Below, piece by piece: positions 46,201 to 58,132 of a stretch of 64,000 bases of DNA; the stretch's first letter is position 1, and every line of letters starts with the position of its first letter. Source of the stretch: Acorus gramineus (lineage: Eukaryota; Streptophyta; Magnoliopsida; Acorales; Acoraceae); contig CM060851.1 in assembly GCA_030737835.1 (NCBI GenBank), positions 10,778,154-10,842,153 on the forward strand, in the 5' to 3' direction. A model generated the notes under the pieces. That model made no database searches. It was not told where the DNA came from and was given only the letters and a program-made list of their open reading frames with translations. A program made the translations under genes and the position numbers.

Positions 46201-49200
46201 TATCATTACACTCTGTGTTACATGTTCCCAATCTTGCTCTTAACCTTCTTCTGTTAGCCAATTGACTAAGGTTTTGAACTGTTCATTGACTTTTTACCCT
46301 GATCATTGTGCTTTTTAGGCACAGAGTGCACGGAGGATTTTTGGCATAGGGTATGAGAGACGGCCCATGCTTCCATTTTGTCCACCGATCATTCGCATAG
46401 TTTTTCTTTACAATCTCTAGATTTATGGCATGCTCGTTTAGGACATGTCAATTTTCAGCATCTATGTTCTTTATTTCCTACTTTTCGCTCTTCATGTAAG
46501 ACTCATAAATTTCAATGTGCTGTGTGTGAGCTTTCTAAACATACCCGTACTACTTATATTTCTCGCATGAATAAAGCTTCTTATATGTGCCACCTTTAGC
46601 CTACTAGTCACCATTGGCGCATACTGGCATTATTTCAACTTTTTCTTTTTTCGATCGGAAACGCTAAAATTTTGGACGAGGACTCCGATTGAAAATCTGA
46701 CTGCATATTATGTGTCCTGGTGCCATTTCAAGCCACTCACAAAAATTTCATCGAATTCCGATAACGTTTTAGAATTTCACAGTTCCGAATCGTATCCGGG
46801 TTTTGACTAAGCGAAAAGTCATTGGGAGACTTGACTTGGTCAATGTTGACCCTTGACTTGGTCAAAATATTTTGTTTTCTAGTGTGGTTAGGTTGACCCA
46901 AGTCAAAGTGCACCTAAACCTAGCTTAACCTAATTTTACCCTAAGTGTAAGTGAGTGGTGAGTGTGTGAGTGTGTGTGTGGTGTCTGTGTGTGCTTAAAT
47001 GAAGTCCACGCCCACCTATAGTGTCTCCCCCTTCTATTCATCATCTTCTCTCTCAAGCTCTCTCATCTCCTCTCTTTATTTCCCCTTTATGATCTAGTTA
47101 GGGTGGTTAAAAAGAAAAGCCATAGAAGGAGAAAAGGAAGGTGAGGACCCGATCTATCTTCCTATGGTCTCGGATCTTCATTCCCCCTTATGTAACCTCC
47201 TCTCTTACCTCCTTTTCTCCTCTGTTTTCAGCCCCTTTTAGGCTGAGAAGAGGGCTTGGTGGTGGTGGTCTTGGTGGTGGCAAATCGGTGCGCGAAGAGC
47301 ACCCAAAGATCTCTCCTTTCCTTTCCTCCCTTGGGTAAGCTTTATGCGCGGGCGTGCGCGGGGAGCGCTGCGCAGGGGCGCAGTGCGTGCGGTGCGCGCG
47401 GGGTGCTGCGCAGGGGCGCAGTACGTGCGGGTAGGCGCAGGGCTGGTTGCGCAGTGCGCGCGGGCGTGCGCGCGCGGCAGCGTGTCTGGGCGTGCAGGCA
47501 GGGGCGCGGCAGCGCGCCTGGGCGAGCGGGCTGGGGCGCGGCAGTGCGCCTGGGGCCGGGCTCGCGTGCGTGCGGGCCGTATGCATGCTTGTCCGAGTGT
47601 AGGGTATTTCTAGCGTATTTCTAGCGTATTTCTTGTGTATTTGTGTATTTTACTCACCATTTTGGTTTCCCATGTCTTGCAGATCTTGACGAGCGGTCAT
47701 GCGACGACCCGGGTATTGGTGAGTGGGACAATCCAACCCAGTAGGGAGGCGTTCGATGCACGTAGGCGTGCATTGCCCTCCCCTGGGGCACCATAATTGC
47801 GTATTACTTTGTAATCTGTGCATGCATGATTATTATGTAGTATCCATGCCACCCTAGGCCTTGCATGTTAGGGATATGCACCCTTATGATATGTGTAAAG
47901 GCCCAAGCATCCTGATACCATGTTTTCATGCTAGGGAAGCCTCGACCTACACATGTGTCCCATTTAGTTTAATTTATTTAAATCAAATGTGAGTTTTGTG
48001 CTTAGCATGCCTTAGAGAATATTATAACCTCGTGGTTATAATATATGCTTCCCCGCATCTTAGTTATGCGCCCTGGTAGAATTCTGAAGAATTCATGACA
48101 TTTGTAGAGTTGAGATCGGTGTCGGCGGATCCAAGTGGATCGTATCCGTGTGGGTAGGCTGTTTCTCTTCCCTTCGTTGGATCCGTGTAGGGACTCCTCA
48201 GCGTTAGACAGGCCGTCCTGACAGAGGGCTCCCATCAGTAGGCACCTCCTGATTTGGTTTCGGACTGTGCTAAATCGTGGGAGTAGAAGCTACGGTGTGG
48301 AGGAGAGGCTATCGGTGGACCAAGGGTGATTAACAGCCTAGTCAATCCCAAAAGACCATGTCACCAGTTTGAGGGTGAGGGTGAGGGTGTAGTGGGTTGG
48401 CGATGAGCGACCCACTGGATTGTGTAGTTATTGCCACTTAGAGGCTATAAATGATTTGAGGTTAATATGAATTGTGATGCATGGGTTGTGCTATTCACTG
48501 AGCGTGTGGCTCACCCCTCGCATATATTTTTCTCCAGTGATATCTGAGTCGGATCCGCAGGAGGAGCTCCTCGAGACACATCAGCAGTAGCGGAGCAGCG
48601 TCACGTTCTGCGTGCGAGAGGCCATTCAACATCCCCCTTTGATTGTATGTATTGTATTCCGTGCTTGGGCACACATTTGTATTATATTTGGATGTCGTGT
48701 ATATATTGGCTCTCACAGGACAGTTGATTATGTACCGAGTCTGTAATATATCTTTGAATTACAGACTCAGTCTTTTAGCTTCCGCTATTTGTGTATATAT
48801 TATGTCAGCCTCTTTGTTGTCTGTGTTGTCATTGTTGATGTTGTTTAGAGTATATTATTGACCTTTTGTATAGACTGCTGATATCATATATACCATTGCC
48901 GCAATTTGATTCATTCTGATGTGTGGGGTCCCTCTCCTGTTACTGCTTTTGGTGGTCATAGATATTACTTGACATTCATTGATGATTTTTCTAGATATAC
49001 TTGGGTTTATCTTCTTAAATCTCGGTCTGAGGTATCCTCTCAGTGTATTAATTTTTTACGCATGATTAAAACACAGTTTAACATTACTGTCAAGAGTATC
49101 AGGTCTGATAATGGGGGGGAGTATGTCTCGGATTCTTTTCGGTCTCATTTGAATGAGTTGGGAATCCTTCAACAGTTGACTTGTCCATATACACCTGAGC

Positions 49201-52200
49201 AGAATGGGGTGGCGGAACGCAAGAATCGTCATCTCATGAATGTGGTTCGTTGTCTCCTTCGAGGAATGAGTGTTCCAAAGTCCTATTGGAGTATGACAGT
49301 CCTCACTGCTGCCTTTTTGACTAATCGGACTCCCAGTCGTACTTTAGGAGGTCAAGTTCCCTTCCATGTTTTGTATCCTGGTCGTACTCTTTTCCCCATC
49401 ACTCCTCGAGTCTTCGGGTGTACTTGTTTTGTTCAGGATAGGGGGCCTTCACGCACCAAGCTTGATGATAAGTCTATACGTTGTGTTTTCCTTGGTTATT
49501 CCACCATGTCCAAAGGATATAGATGCTATGATCCTATTTCTCGGAGATTGTTCCATTCCCTTGATGTTACATTTTTTGAGGATGTGCCATATTTTTCTGA
49601 CACGGTTCTGCAACATTCTTCTTCACCAGTTCGACCGGCATCATTTTTTCAGCCATTGCCTTTGCCACAGCCACGGTCGCCACCACCACAGTCGTTCCAT
49701 CCACAGTCATCACCACCACAGTCTCCTCTTATTGTATACACTCGTAGACCTCGACCACCTCTCTCTCCTGCTCACTTGTCGACATCCTCCTCGGACTCAG
49801 GTATATCCTCTTCCTTGATCACTCCATATTCTGTTTCTGATTTGCCTCCATCTGACTCTGATGTACCTATTGCTCTTCGCAAAGGTCGTCGGAGTTGTGT
49901 CACTGCTCATCCTCTTGCCCAGTTTGTTTCTTATCAGGGACTTTCAGATTCCTACAGAGCTTACCTAGCTGCTACATCGTCTATCCGTATTCCTCGTACT
50001 GTAATTGAGGCATTACAGGATCCTCTTTGGACCGCCGCTATGACCGCAGAGATGGATGCCTTGCAGAAAAATCATACGTGGGCGTTAGTTGATCTTCCAC
50101 CAGGGGAGAGAACTGTTGTGTCGATGGGTTTTCACAGTAAAATACAAGGCTGATGGGGCTGTTGAGCGCTATAAGGCACGCCTTGTTGCAAAAGGTTTCA
50201 CTCAGACTCCAGGGAAGGATTTCCATGCTACATTTGCTCCTGTTGCCAAGCTGACTACTGTTCGGCTTCTTGTCTCTCTTGCTGCTTGTCACAACTGGCC
50301 TCTTCATCAGATGGATGTGAAGAATGCTTTTCTTCATGGCGACTTGACAGAGAAAATTTATATGGATCCTCCGCCTGGTTTTCGTCTTCAGGGGGAGTAT
50401 TCCGGGAAGGTCTGTCTTCTTCTCAAGTCTCTATATGGACTGAAGCAATCACCGAGAGCATGGTTTCAAAGATTCAGTGTAATCATTCTCTCTCTTGGAT
50501 TCACTCGTTGTCATGCTGATCATACTTGCTTCATTCGTCGAAGTAATGGACGGTGCACCATTGTTCTAGTTTACGTGGATGATATCATTATCACAGGAGA
50601 TGATGCTGATTACATTGTTAGAGTGAAGACTGAGCTTGGACATGCGTTTGATGTGAAGGATTTAGGTCCTCTTCGGTATTTTTTGGGGATTGAGATTGCT
50701 CGCTCACGCCATGGTATTTCACTCTCCCAGCGAAAATACACTCTTGACCTTCTTGAGGATACCGGTATGCTTGGATGTCGCCCTGCCACTTCTCCTATGG
50801 ACCAGAACCATCGCCTTCATGTTGAATCAGGCGACCTTCTACCAGATCCTTCTTTGTATCAGCGTCTAGTGGGACGTTTGATTTACTTGACGAATACTAG
50901 ACCTGATTTGACTTTTGCTGTCAGCGTGGTGAGTCAATTCATGCATGCCCCACGGACTTCTCACCTAGATGCTGTTTACCGGATTCTTCGATACTTGAAG
51001 TCATGCCCAGGTCTTGGCTTATTCTATGCTACTAGTGCTCAGCCTATCATTTCTTGTTACACTGATGCAGATTATGCTGGTTCACTCACTGATCGTCGAT
51101 CCACCTCCGGTTTCTGTACTTTCCATGGGGACAACCTTATTTCCTGGAAAAGTAAAAAACAGAGTGTTGTCTCTCGTTCTTCTGCTGAGGCAGAATATCG
51201 TGCCATGGCCCAAGGCACATGTGAGATCATTTGGTTGCGCTCTCTTTTGACAGAGTTGGGATTCCCTGTAGCTGGTTCATCTACTTTGTTTTGTGATAAC
51301 CGATCTGCCATTATGCTTGCCTCAGACTCAGTTCTTCATGAGCGGACCAAACACATTGAGGTTGACATTCACTTTCTTCGAGAGAAAGTACAGTCAGGCG
51401 CCATTGACACAGCATTTGTCTCTTCCAATGAGCAACTTGCTGATATGTTCACCAAGTCCGTTGGTCCCTCTGTTCTTCGTTCTAGCTTGATCAAGTTGGG
51501 CTTGATTGATATCTTCGCTCCAACTTGAGGGGGAGTATTGGAGTTATTGGATAGGCCTATTCCTGGAGGCCCGGGGGTTGGGGGGCAACGCCCCCCATGG
51601 GTTTTTGTCATGGGTATTTTGGTCTTTTTCTGTTTTAGGGTTTGTACATCTTGTAACTATATAAGGGACCTTTCGGCCTCCATTACGTAATACACATTAT
51701 TCCATTTATTTCTTCTTATACCACTTGTAAGAATTAGTTGTATACTTGTAGCTATTTCAGCATCCTAAATTTTTTATTTTCTGCATTTCTGTCACCTGTA
51801 CCCAGACTGCACACAGTTCAAATGGTTATTGTTTATAACCTCATGAACAGGAGAGAAGCAAGATTTGAAATTGGATGGAAACATATAGAGGCTCCTGGGA
51901 AAAGCCAAAAGATCTGAATATTTCCTCAAATGTTAGTGGAGTGAGAAAGCAAATGGATTAAGAAAAGCAAAATGTGGTAATCATTGAGGAGGGCTTCATC
52001 CATATACTCCCCTATGTTATGAAATAATTTATGTTTCTTCTGATCAATGAAATATATCTCTAAGCCCTCGCTTGGGGTGCAACATAGCCTTGTTTAGGAA
52101 GATTATTATTTTAGGATAAATAGCTATCCGTGCAATTTCTGTTTGGTTGCATTTTTCTTATTCTATCATCATTATTTGTCTTTAGTGCTTCTTTGGGTTG

Positions 52201-55200
52201 TATAAGGCATGGATATGTTATTTCAGCCTCCCTTGGAAAAACTATAAGGACTTATGCTAACTTATCCGAGCATAGCTATCTTTTTGGTTGTTCCTGACTT
52301 TATCCGACTGTTATTCAATACCCCAATCAGGGGCTGAGTTTTTTTTCCCTGTCCACTGGAGACATTTATAGGTTAATCATTTGTTTGTTGATAGATCAAT
52401 GAATCACTTTATTCAACTAACATAACCTACAATAGACTATTCTATTTTTGCTTATCAAGTCACTTAAGTGGCATTTTTTATCCTTTAATCATTATTTTTT
52501 TTTATCTATTCAACTATAATGGACTATACCTTTTTGGTTATCAAGGCACTTCAGTGACATTGAAAAAATTACCGCTGACAATGTCTATAATTGATTAGAT
52601 TGCCTAAAATGGCGCATTCTTTGAGAAGAAGAAAGCATGTATGAATTTCATAGGCATGTGAAATATACAACAAAGAGAAGATATCTCTACAAATGACAAA
52701 AACAAGAAACTATAAAAACAATGGAGCAGAGAGACTAACCTGCATGTTAAATGCAACCATTTGAGCACCATACATCCACCCGAATAATGGGTTGTAGTTT
52801 GAGGAATCGACTCGCATAGCTTTAGGGAATATCCTTAGCAGATTCTTCTGGGTGAACCTATAAAAGAAATTGAACACAACATGTTAAGAACTTGGAAATC
52901 ATTGCAAATTAAAAATTTGCTGATCGCCGAAGTGATTATATGGATTTCAATCACTCCTACAAACTGATCCAATGAAGAAGAGCAGACAAAAGTTGGGTGC
53001 CAACATCTTGTTATATTGAAAAATGTTGTAACCAATTTTAAAAATATTTTTTTTTTCTTAAAAGCTTCTCTCAACCAGCTTTATCACAAAGCTACTCTCA
53101 ATCAGCTTTTTCAGAAGGCTGTTTTGTTGACCTTGAACACAAAAAAAAAACCAAAAGCTAAAGTTTAAATAAACCTTGGAATTGATTTTATAAAATTGAT
53201 TTCACAAAAACAGAATCCATTTGAACATTGGTTTCAACAAGGACTTATTCTCCAACAGTAAATTCACTAATTACACAAGCTATATAAGTATGATAGACAA
53301 ATATGAGGACTGGATTTTTCCCACATGCAATTCATACCTGACAAGATCATCTCCATGAGATGCTACAGCTTTTTCAAAAGCTTGCTCATTTAAACTAAGA
53401 CGAGTAACTTTATGAGGATCCACCCTTAACTGTTCATTCAACCCACCCTTCCTTTTTCCTGCCATAATAGCTATGAGACGCCTGTATTCAGGTGCAGAGT
53501 TCTGTTGCACCTTATAGTCCCCATCATCAGGATATGGTCCAGGAAGCTCATCATCATGACAATTTTCTTGAACTCTATTTTCTTCCTGCTGGAAAAGAAG
53601 AAATTTGAAAAAATAAATTGTTCATTAAGATATCAGCTCAACCAAAGGCTGACAACAGAACACTGCAATTACTTCTTTAATAAACCTACATCAAGTTTGG
53701 GAATATTGTTTGCCAACTCCTTTCCCCATGAATCTTCTTCACTTGAAATCTTTTCCTTCTGAGATGGATTATACTCATCCTTGAAGCCTTTTGATTCAAG
53801 GTACTCTTTTGGTGGCTTTGTTGAAACAATGATTCTTTTCATCAATGCTTCTGGTGAAGGGAATTCCTCCAGAGATTCTGTGGTTGGGCAGTATAATAAC
53901 TCTCCGAATGTTTGTGTGAGCATCTAAATACAAATTTATACTAAGTTGGTCATTATAATTGGCAGGTGAAATGTATAATTAAAATGGCTGGGTACCACCT
54001 GAGCAACTTTAGCTTGAAGATCTGGGGTAAGATGGTCTTCTAAAGTTATAATGACAGGATAAGAAGATGCAAAAAAAGCATATTCTTTTATTGACTTCAG
54101 ACATTTGTTAAGTTCCACAGGAGATGTCAGAGTCCTGAGAATGCGAAACGAAAATGTTTTATATTAGTAACTTGAACATTTGTCTTCTAAAGTATAGAAG
54201 AATTTCTTTCAGAGTATGCACTGATCAGCAAGAAGTAGAGCCATCAAAGAAAAACGATATGAATATCATAAAATTTTAAGAACATAGAATAATATCAGTT
54301 AGTCAATGATTTCTGTTAGCAGGTTCAGTAAGAAGATTATGAACCATGAAATCATCCTTGATATCCTTCCTTGCAGCCTCTATCCGGATCTATTTAATCC
54401 TTCCCATGTGTGTTTGATACCATGTGAGCAAGTGGTTGAGACAAACTAACTCAACATAGGATTCTCCAAACAGTTTGGGCGGCTTTAAATGACCATAAAA
54501 TTTTCAGCAGAATTCATAACCAAAAACGTGTATTATCTTTCATATCCTTCCTTACAACCTCCATTCATGATTTATTTTAGGCTTATCTCTTCTCCCAGTG
54601 CTACAGACATCAGTCTGCTCAAATTTTCATACAGATTGGACCCATAGTAAACATTGCACATGCCTTTACCACAAAAACAATTTTTGCACGCTATTAATTT
54701 TCTAGTACACGGTTTACATATCCAAATTTTTGTTATTTTCACTGGACAACCCAAAATATATGTTGATTTTTAAACAAACTTCATTATTCACACAATATAG
54801 TTGGCTTAATTGTCATTCTACAAAATTTCCCCTACAATTCTTTGTACACATTTGTCACACATCAGCTGCTAAATCACACTTATTTTATTGAGATGATCAT
54901 TAAATTCCCAATCCTGTTGTAAATTATCCAACAATAGAAGTTAAGAATTTCAATTATTTATTCTTGCTTATAATGATATACAGGCCCCTTACACTGAGCA
55001 CATTCCTCCCATCTCCAACAACTTGGTATCTCTGCCCACTCTTGGCATGCCAGGGATATTTATCCTATACAGAAGCAGTTGATTCATCCATTACAACTGC
55101 AAGATGTTTAGGGATTAATTTTACCCTGCAAGTTGAAATTTCACTAATTTCTCCATATTAGCAATCATATACATCTTTATCAATATTAATGCAACAGTGC

Positions 55201-58132
55201 AACTTTATCATTTGACTTTTAAAGGAACTGAATACCATGTTGATGAGCTTCATACACTGAGAACATTTTCATGGCCATCCAATGAAGAACATTGCTTCCA
55301 TGGTCTAACTTCTGGTAAAAAGAGCCAAATTGATTACAAATGCTCTTGTTTTGTGTTAACCAATGTTTCATCATTTACTCCTGGAGTTTCATTCTTGTTC
55401 ACTTTTTTTTCTTGTTAAAATTGAGTAAGGAAAAACATCTTAATAGCATGATTTTTTTTTCTTTGTTTTGTTCGGAGATCCCTTGTTTCCACATGTTCGA
55501 AGGGTAACATCTTTTAATATGATTGCTCAAATCTTCCTTTCAAAAAAAAAAACAATTGTTAAATAAATAATCCATACTATATTTCAATATTTATGGCAAT
55601 AATTTTCCTCCATTCCCAAGGAACATTGATCAAGCATCTTGTCAAAGAATTTATTTAGAACATCAATCCTTCACATCCACATAATCATCTAGATCACCAG
55701 TAGCCTTATAAAGTAATTGGGCAGGAGAACCAAGTTAATTATGTAATGAAAGTTGTTTTCATTCTACTGGCTTTATGGGGAAAAAGATTGAAAGATTTAG
55801 ATCATGATGATAATATATAAATTACAGGAGAAATTTCCTTTCAGTTGTCATTCACAAGGTGAAAAGAATTTTGAATGTCACGAAAGGAAACTATTAGCAG
55901 TGACAATTGACATATATGCCTAGGTTCTATTTTCCATCATCGCAATGACCATTATGAAAAATATGACAGATCTATGAGCATCACCATAAAATCAATTTCT
56001 GCTTAATCAGCTTGCAGGAATCTTCACACAGAAATAAAAATATTGCTACAAACTAGAGTAACGCTTCAGTTGTCAACTATACCTTCCATGAAGAATATCT
56101 ACATCATCTTTTGTAGAATTTGGCCACATATCCAGCTCTATGACTCTCACCCCTCTCTTTAATGCATTTATTATTGGTACATCACTGCAGGTGCTGCTGA
56201 GTTGGTTCCCGGTTAGGTAGGAATTGTGACCCGTATATATGTAATAGTGGGACAATGGAGCGGTCATATCGTGGTAAACCTGATGTAAAAGATTTATTTT
56301 CATGAAGAAAGTTAAGAATAGATCATGGTAAGTTAATGAGAATCGAACTTGAAGACAAGTGAAATAGAGGTCAGTAATTTCTTGATATTTATTTAATGCA
56401 AGTGGAATAGAAGATGCAGTAAGATTAGCACAATGTACATAGAACAGTAATGTACTTTAAACAGGTTTCTATATATGCATTGAATAGGTAATTTTCCCAT
56501 TACTTTTAAACAAATCAAAATAAGGATTAAAATAGTAAAATGAGGTTTTTAAGGAGAGCAATTGTTAGCATAGTCATCTCTGGTCTTCAGAACTTTTGAC
56601 CTGAGTTTTCCAGATTTTTTGGTTAATGGAATTGAATGCCATGTGCTCACTTTGTCTGAAATCAAGATGGAAATGACTGCCTTGCTCATTTTTGGATCAT
56701 TGAAGTAACCGATGCCAAAACTGTACAGGCTTGGTTTCTCAGGTAATGAATAAAAACTGCCTCAGATTGAAAGCTGAAGGTCCTATGAGTCTTCATGGCT
56801 TCTTTATGGGCCCTGTCTTGGTTTCCCAAAATTCGTATACTGATATCTAGCAAAACACCAGTAATCAGCAGTGCCAGCAACAAACAGCAATTCAGACAAC
56901 CTTTACAGCAGCCATATTGATGTGAGCTGGAGGAGTTGAACATTAGAAAGCCTATTTCAACACTCAAGCTACGCGAATTCATGAGGGCTTGACAGTGTAT
57001 CGGGGCAGGATGAACACGCATAAGTATTCTGGTGCGTCTCGACGCACTCAAACACGTGGGTGCTGGATATCATGATTTTACACCAGAAGAGGTGTCCCCA
57101 CCATCACCATCTCAACAATCAATCAAGAAAACAAATTGAGATTCCTATGTAGTGGAGAAGAAAAGCATGTTATTCAATAATTTCCAAACCTCCTACAAAT
57201 GGGACCATAATCAACACCATACAGAATAATCACCCTCCCGCATATAACAACTCACTTTAACCTACATCTCAGTGATGGAAAGTGATCCGTTTCATGAAAA
57301 CACCATAACCAGGAAACAGGATTCATGTCCTTTTTTTTTCTTTTTTTTTTCTCTTTTAATTTGTATGTCTTATTAAAAATTCGAGAGCTCTGTTACACTC
57401 ATTGAAATTTTTTCACATTTTCTATAATATCATTCAATTCTTTAGTATATACTTCATATTTTATAGAAGTATATAACTCTTTTTTTTTTTTTAAGCAAAA
57501 AAGCATATACTTCAGTATATGATTTTAACAAAAAAATGATAACATGTGTGGTTTGTGTTTTGAACTATAAAATGGACTGCGTGTAACATTTTCCAAAATT
57601 CCAACGCCAATCCACGCTCAAATCACCATAAGCCCTACAAGCTCCAATTTTCTACAAAGATTCATCGAACAAAAGAATCCTTTCAATCCCAAAATTCAGA
57701 GAAATAAAAAACTCCAAATCTATGAATTTCCCATGGCATCAAAGCACAAATCCCATAAAAAGCACCAGAAACAGAATCAAGCACATAATTTACTCAATCC
57801 CCTACCTCGGAGCGGAGGGGAGGATTAAGGTCCTCGGAAAAGAGATAGTGAAAGAAATCATCAATCCCGATCCCATGCATCCTCGAGAGCTTCCCGATGT
57901 GATGGTGCCTCCTCCTCTGACTCACCTGCTCGAATACTCGCGCAGCCTCCGATGCGGTCACCCCTTCCTCCCCCTGGAATTCCATTATGAACCTGTGGAG
58001 CTGGTCAGGGGTCATCTGCCCGTCGGATGACGTGCAATACGTCGAGAACGCCTTCTTCACGTCGGGAGGGGGTTGCGCCTCGCTCCACCGGTATCTCCGT
58101 TTGAAGCAGAGGCACATGGTATAGCTCCCCAT
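42952..58132 (-). CDS. PLC: Phosphoinositide-specific phospholipase C, nine exons
   Basis: Exons on the minus strand: 57806-58132, 56083-56279, 53999-54134, 53690-53923, 53338-53588, 52740-52857, 43648-43800, 43458-43544, 42952-43245. All junctions are GT-AG and keep frame, giving 598 aa, normal for plant PI-PLC. The start is ATG 58132 ([16 protein letters not shown]); a TTG two codons upstream is not used. It has an EF-hand-like N-terminal lobe (1-109), the catalytic X box (about 110-255) with His127 in YTGHNSYL, Glu157 and Asp159 in IELDMW, and His173 in DILHGR, an acidic linker, a Y box (about 330-450; [22 protein letters not shown]) and a C2 domain (about 467-598; [11 protein letters not shown]). 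The enzyme cleaves PIP2 at the plasma membrane in calcium-dependent signalling. All catalytic residues are present. Intron 6 (8.9 kb) holds an antisense copia element. Confidence 0.95.
43458..43544 (-). CDS. PLC: PLC exon 8 (C2 domain start)
   Basis: Residues 473-501: [20 protein letters not shown] and SPPDFYAR. Acceptor CCATCAG, donor GTGAGAC. Confidence 0.93.
43648..43800 (-). CDS. PLC: PLC exon 7 (end of Y box)
   Basis: Residues 422-472: [20 protein letters not shown] and on to RKTLK. Acceptor ATGACAG after the long intron, donor GTGAATT. Confidence 0.93.
44907..44911. repeat. Target-site duplication of Copia-2, left
   Basis: TTATA, identical to 51716-51720. Confidence 0.75.
44912..45072 (+). 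repeat. Copia-2 5' LTR
   Basis: Matches 51538-51715. Lacks about 40 bp around TTTTGTCATGGGTATTTTGG that the 3' LTR keeps, and carries about 14 extra bases near 44934. Its ends are TTGGAG and CTTC rather than a clean TG-CA. Confidence 0.8.
45074..45086 (+). other. Copia-2 primer-binding site
   Basis: TGGTATCAGAGCC, the complement of the initiator tRNA-Met 3' end. Confidence 0.88.
45156..45872 (+). pseudogene. gag: Copia-2 gag
   Basis: ATG at 45156 ([13 protein letters not shown]). The N-terminal half has the copia Gag start ([20 protein letters not shown]) and a UBN2-type core ([56 protein letters not shown]). The frame is lost near 45840, before a zinc knuckle would be expected; I see no intact knuckle. 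Confidence 0.88.
45873..46578 (+). pseudogene. Copia-2 protease and GAG-pre-integrase remnants
   Basis: The protease motif [16 protein letters not shown] is at about 46036-46085, and the flap-side segment [17 protein letters not shown] follows. The frame stops at 46263. The GAG-pre-integrase part is recognisable at about 46405-46575 ([30 protein letters not shown]). It is then cut by the solo LTR. Confidence 0.85.
46579..48902 (+). mobile_element. Diverged solo LTR of a Gypsy-1 relative, reversed
   Basis: The reverse complement of the Gypsy-1 LTR can be followed from end to end: TATATGTG and TTTAGCCT at the left, GGACTCCGATTG, ATTTCATCGAATTCCG, a shorter GC-rich block at about 47340-47590, CTTGCAGATCTTGACG, CACCTCCTGATTTGGTTTCG, CACTGAGCGTGTGGCTCACC, and GATATCATATATACC-TTGCCGC at the right. 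It is about 2.3 kb, shorter and much more diverged than the Gypsy-1 LTRs. The last 30 or so bases (CCCGGG to GTGACA) are missing. No internal domain accompanies it, so it is a solo LTR or fragment. The copia protein resumes right after it ([10 protein letters not shown]). Confidence 0.85.
48903..50145 (+). pseudogene. Copia-2 integrase
   Basis: Opens with [21 protein letters not shown] directly after the solo LTR. The DDE residues are in [14 protein letters not shown] and [11 protein letters not shown] later segment ([20 protein letters not shown]) and a serine/proline-rich linker lead to the start of RT ([21 protein letters not shown]). The frame is lost near 50120, at ERTVV, and resumes one frame over. 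Confidence 0.9.
50120..51528 (+). pseudogene. Copia-2 reverse transcriptase and RNase H
   Basis: Open from the frameshift to the stop at 51528. RT motifs are [40 protein letters not shown] and the catalytic [11 protein letters not shown]. RNase H shows [40 protein letters not shown] and a [15 protein letters not shown] end. Confidence 0.92.
51525..51537 (+). other. Copia-2 polypurine tract
   Basis: TTGAGGGGGAGTA directly before the 3' LTR, overlapping the RNase H stop codon. Confidence 0.8.
51538..51715 (+). repeat. Copia-2 3' LTR
   Basis: 178 bp, the fuller of the two LTRs. Contains a short G-rich and C-rich inverted piece (CCCGGGGGTTGGGGGG, CCCCCCATGGG). Confidence 0.85.
51716..51720. repeat. 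Target-site duplication of Copia-2, right
   Basis: TTATA, as at 44907-44911. Confidence 0.75.
52064..52334. repeat. Small PIF/Harbinger-like MITE in PLC intron 6
   Basis: The left end GCCCTCGCTTGGGGTG pairs with the inverted right end GCCCCTGATTGGGGTA. It is flanked by TAA and TGA. Inside, ATAGCTATCC, CTTATCC and CATAGCTATC recall the interior of the 549-bp MITEs. 271 bp. Confidence 0.55.
52740..52857 (-). CDS. PLC: PLC exon 6 (Y box)
   Basis: Residues 382-421: [20 protein letters not shown] through VAFNMQ. Acceptor TTTATAG, donor GTTAGTC, which opens the 8.9 kb intron. Confidence 0.93.
53338..53588 (-). CDS. PLC: PLC exon 5 (linker, start of Y box)
   Basis: Residues 299-381 and two bases of codon 382. 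Includes [18 protein letters not shown]. The acceptor reads TTCCAGCAG, so two in-frame acceptors three bases apart are possible. Donor GTATGAA. Confidence 0.9.
53690..53923 (-). CDS. PLC: PLC exon 4 (end of X box, linker)
   Basis: Residues 221-298, with [19 protein letters not shown] and [15 protein letters not shown], then the acidic linker. Acceptor TATTTAG, donor GTAGGT. Confidence 0.92.
53999..54134 (-). CDS. PLC: PLC exon 3 (X box)
   Basis: Residues 175-220, including [16 protein letters not shown]. Acceptor TTCTCAG, donor GTGGTACC. Confidence 0.93.
54135..56082. other. PLC intron 2
   Basis: 1,948 bp, AT-rich, with no element I can name and no credible reading frame. Confidence 0.7.
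56083..56279 (-). CDS. PLC: PLC exon 2 (X box, both catalytic histidines)
   Basis: Residues 110-174 and two bases of codon 175. Holds His127, Glu157, Asp159 and His173. Acceptor CATCAG, donor GTATAG. Confidence 0.95.
57385..57594. repeat. MITE-like repeat, family A copy 4, in PLC intron 1
   Basis: Starts AGCTCTGTTACACTCATTG and ends GCGTGTAACATTTTCC. Shares TTTTTTCACATTTTCTATAAT and TATATACTTCATATTTTATA with copy 1. Confidence 0.65.
57806..58132 (-). CDS. PLC: PLC exon 1 (EF-hand-like lobe)
   Basis: Residues 1-109, from [10 protein letters not shown] to NPPLRSE. Donor GTAGGGG. Phase 0. Confidence 0.92.

Larger units (their letters stand above)
44912..51715 (+). mobile_element. Copia-2: Ty1/copia element in PLC intron 6
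   Basis: A plus-strand copia element, antisense to PLC. Short LTRs at about 44912-45072 and 51538-51715, tRNA-Met primer site at 45074, purine tract before the 3' LTR and TTATA target copies. Gag, protease, GAG-pre-integrase, integrase, RT and RNase H can all be read, but with frame breaks. A 2.3 kb solo LTR of another family sits between GAG-pre-integrase and integrase, so the element is dead. Confidence 0.92.

Noticed and set aside
47188-47624. Frames of 89-132 codons in the solo LTR
   Set aside because: Same GC-rich block, reversed; not coding.
56686-57051. A 121-codon minus-strand frame in PLC intron 1 with a hydrophobic run
   Set aside because: Lies inside an intron, has no recognisable domain, and the PLC frame is complete without it.
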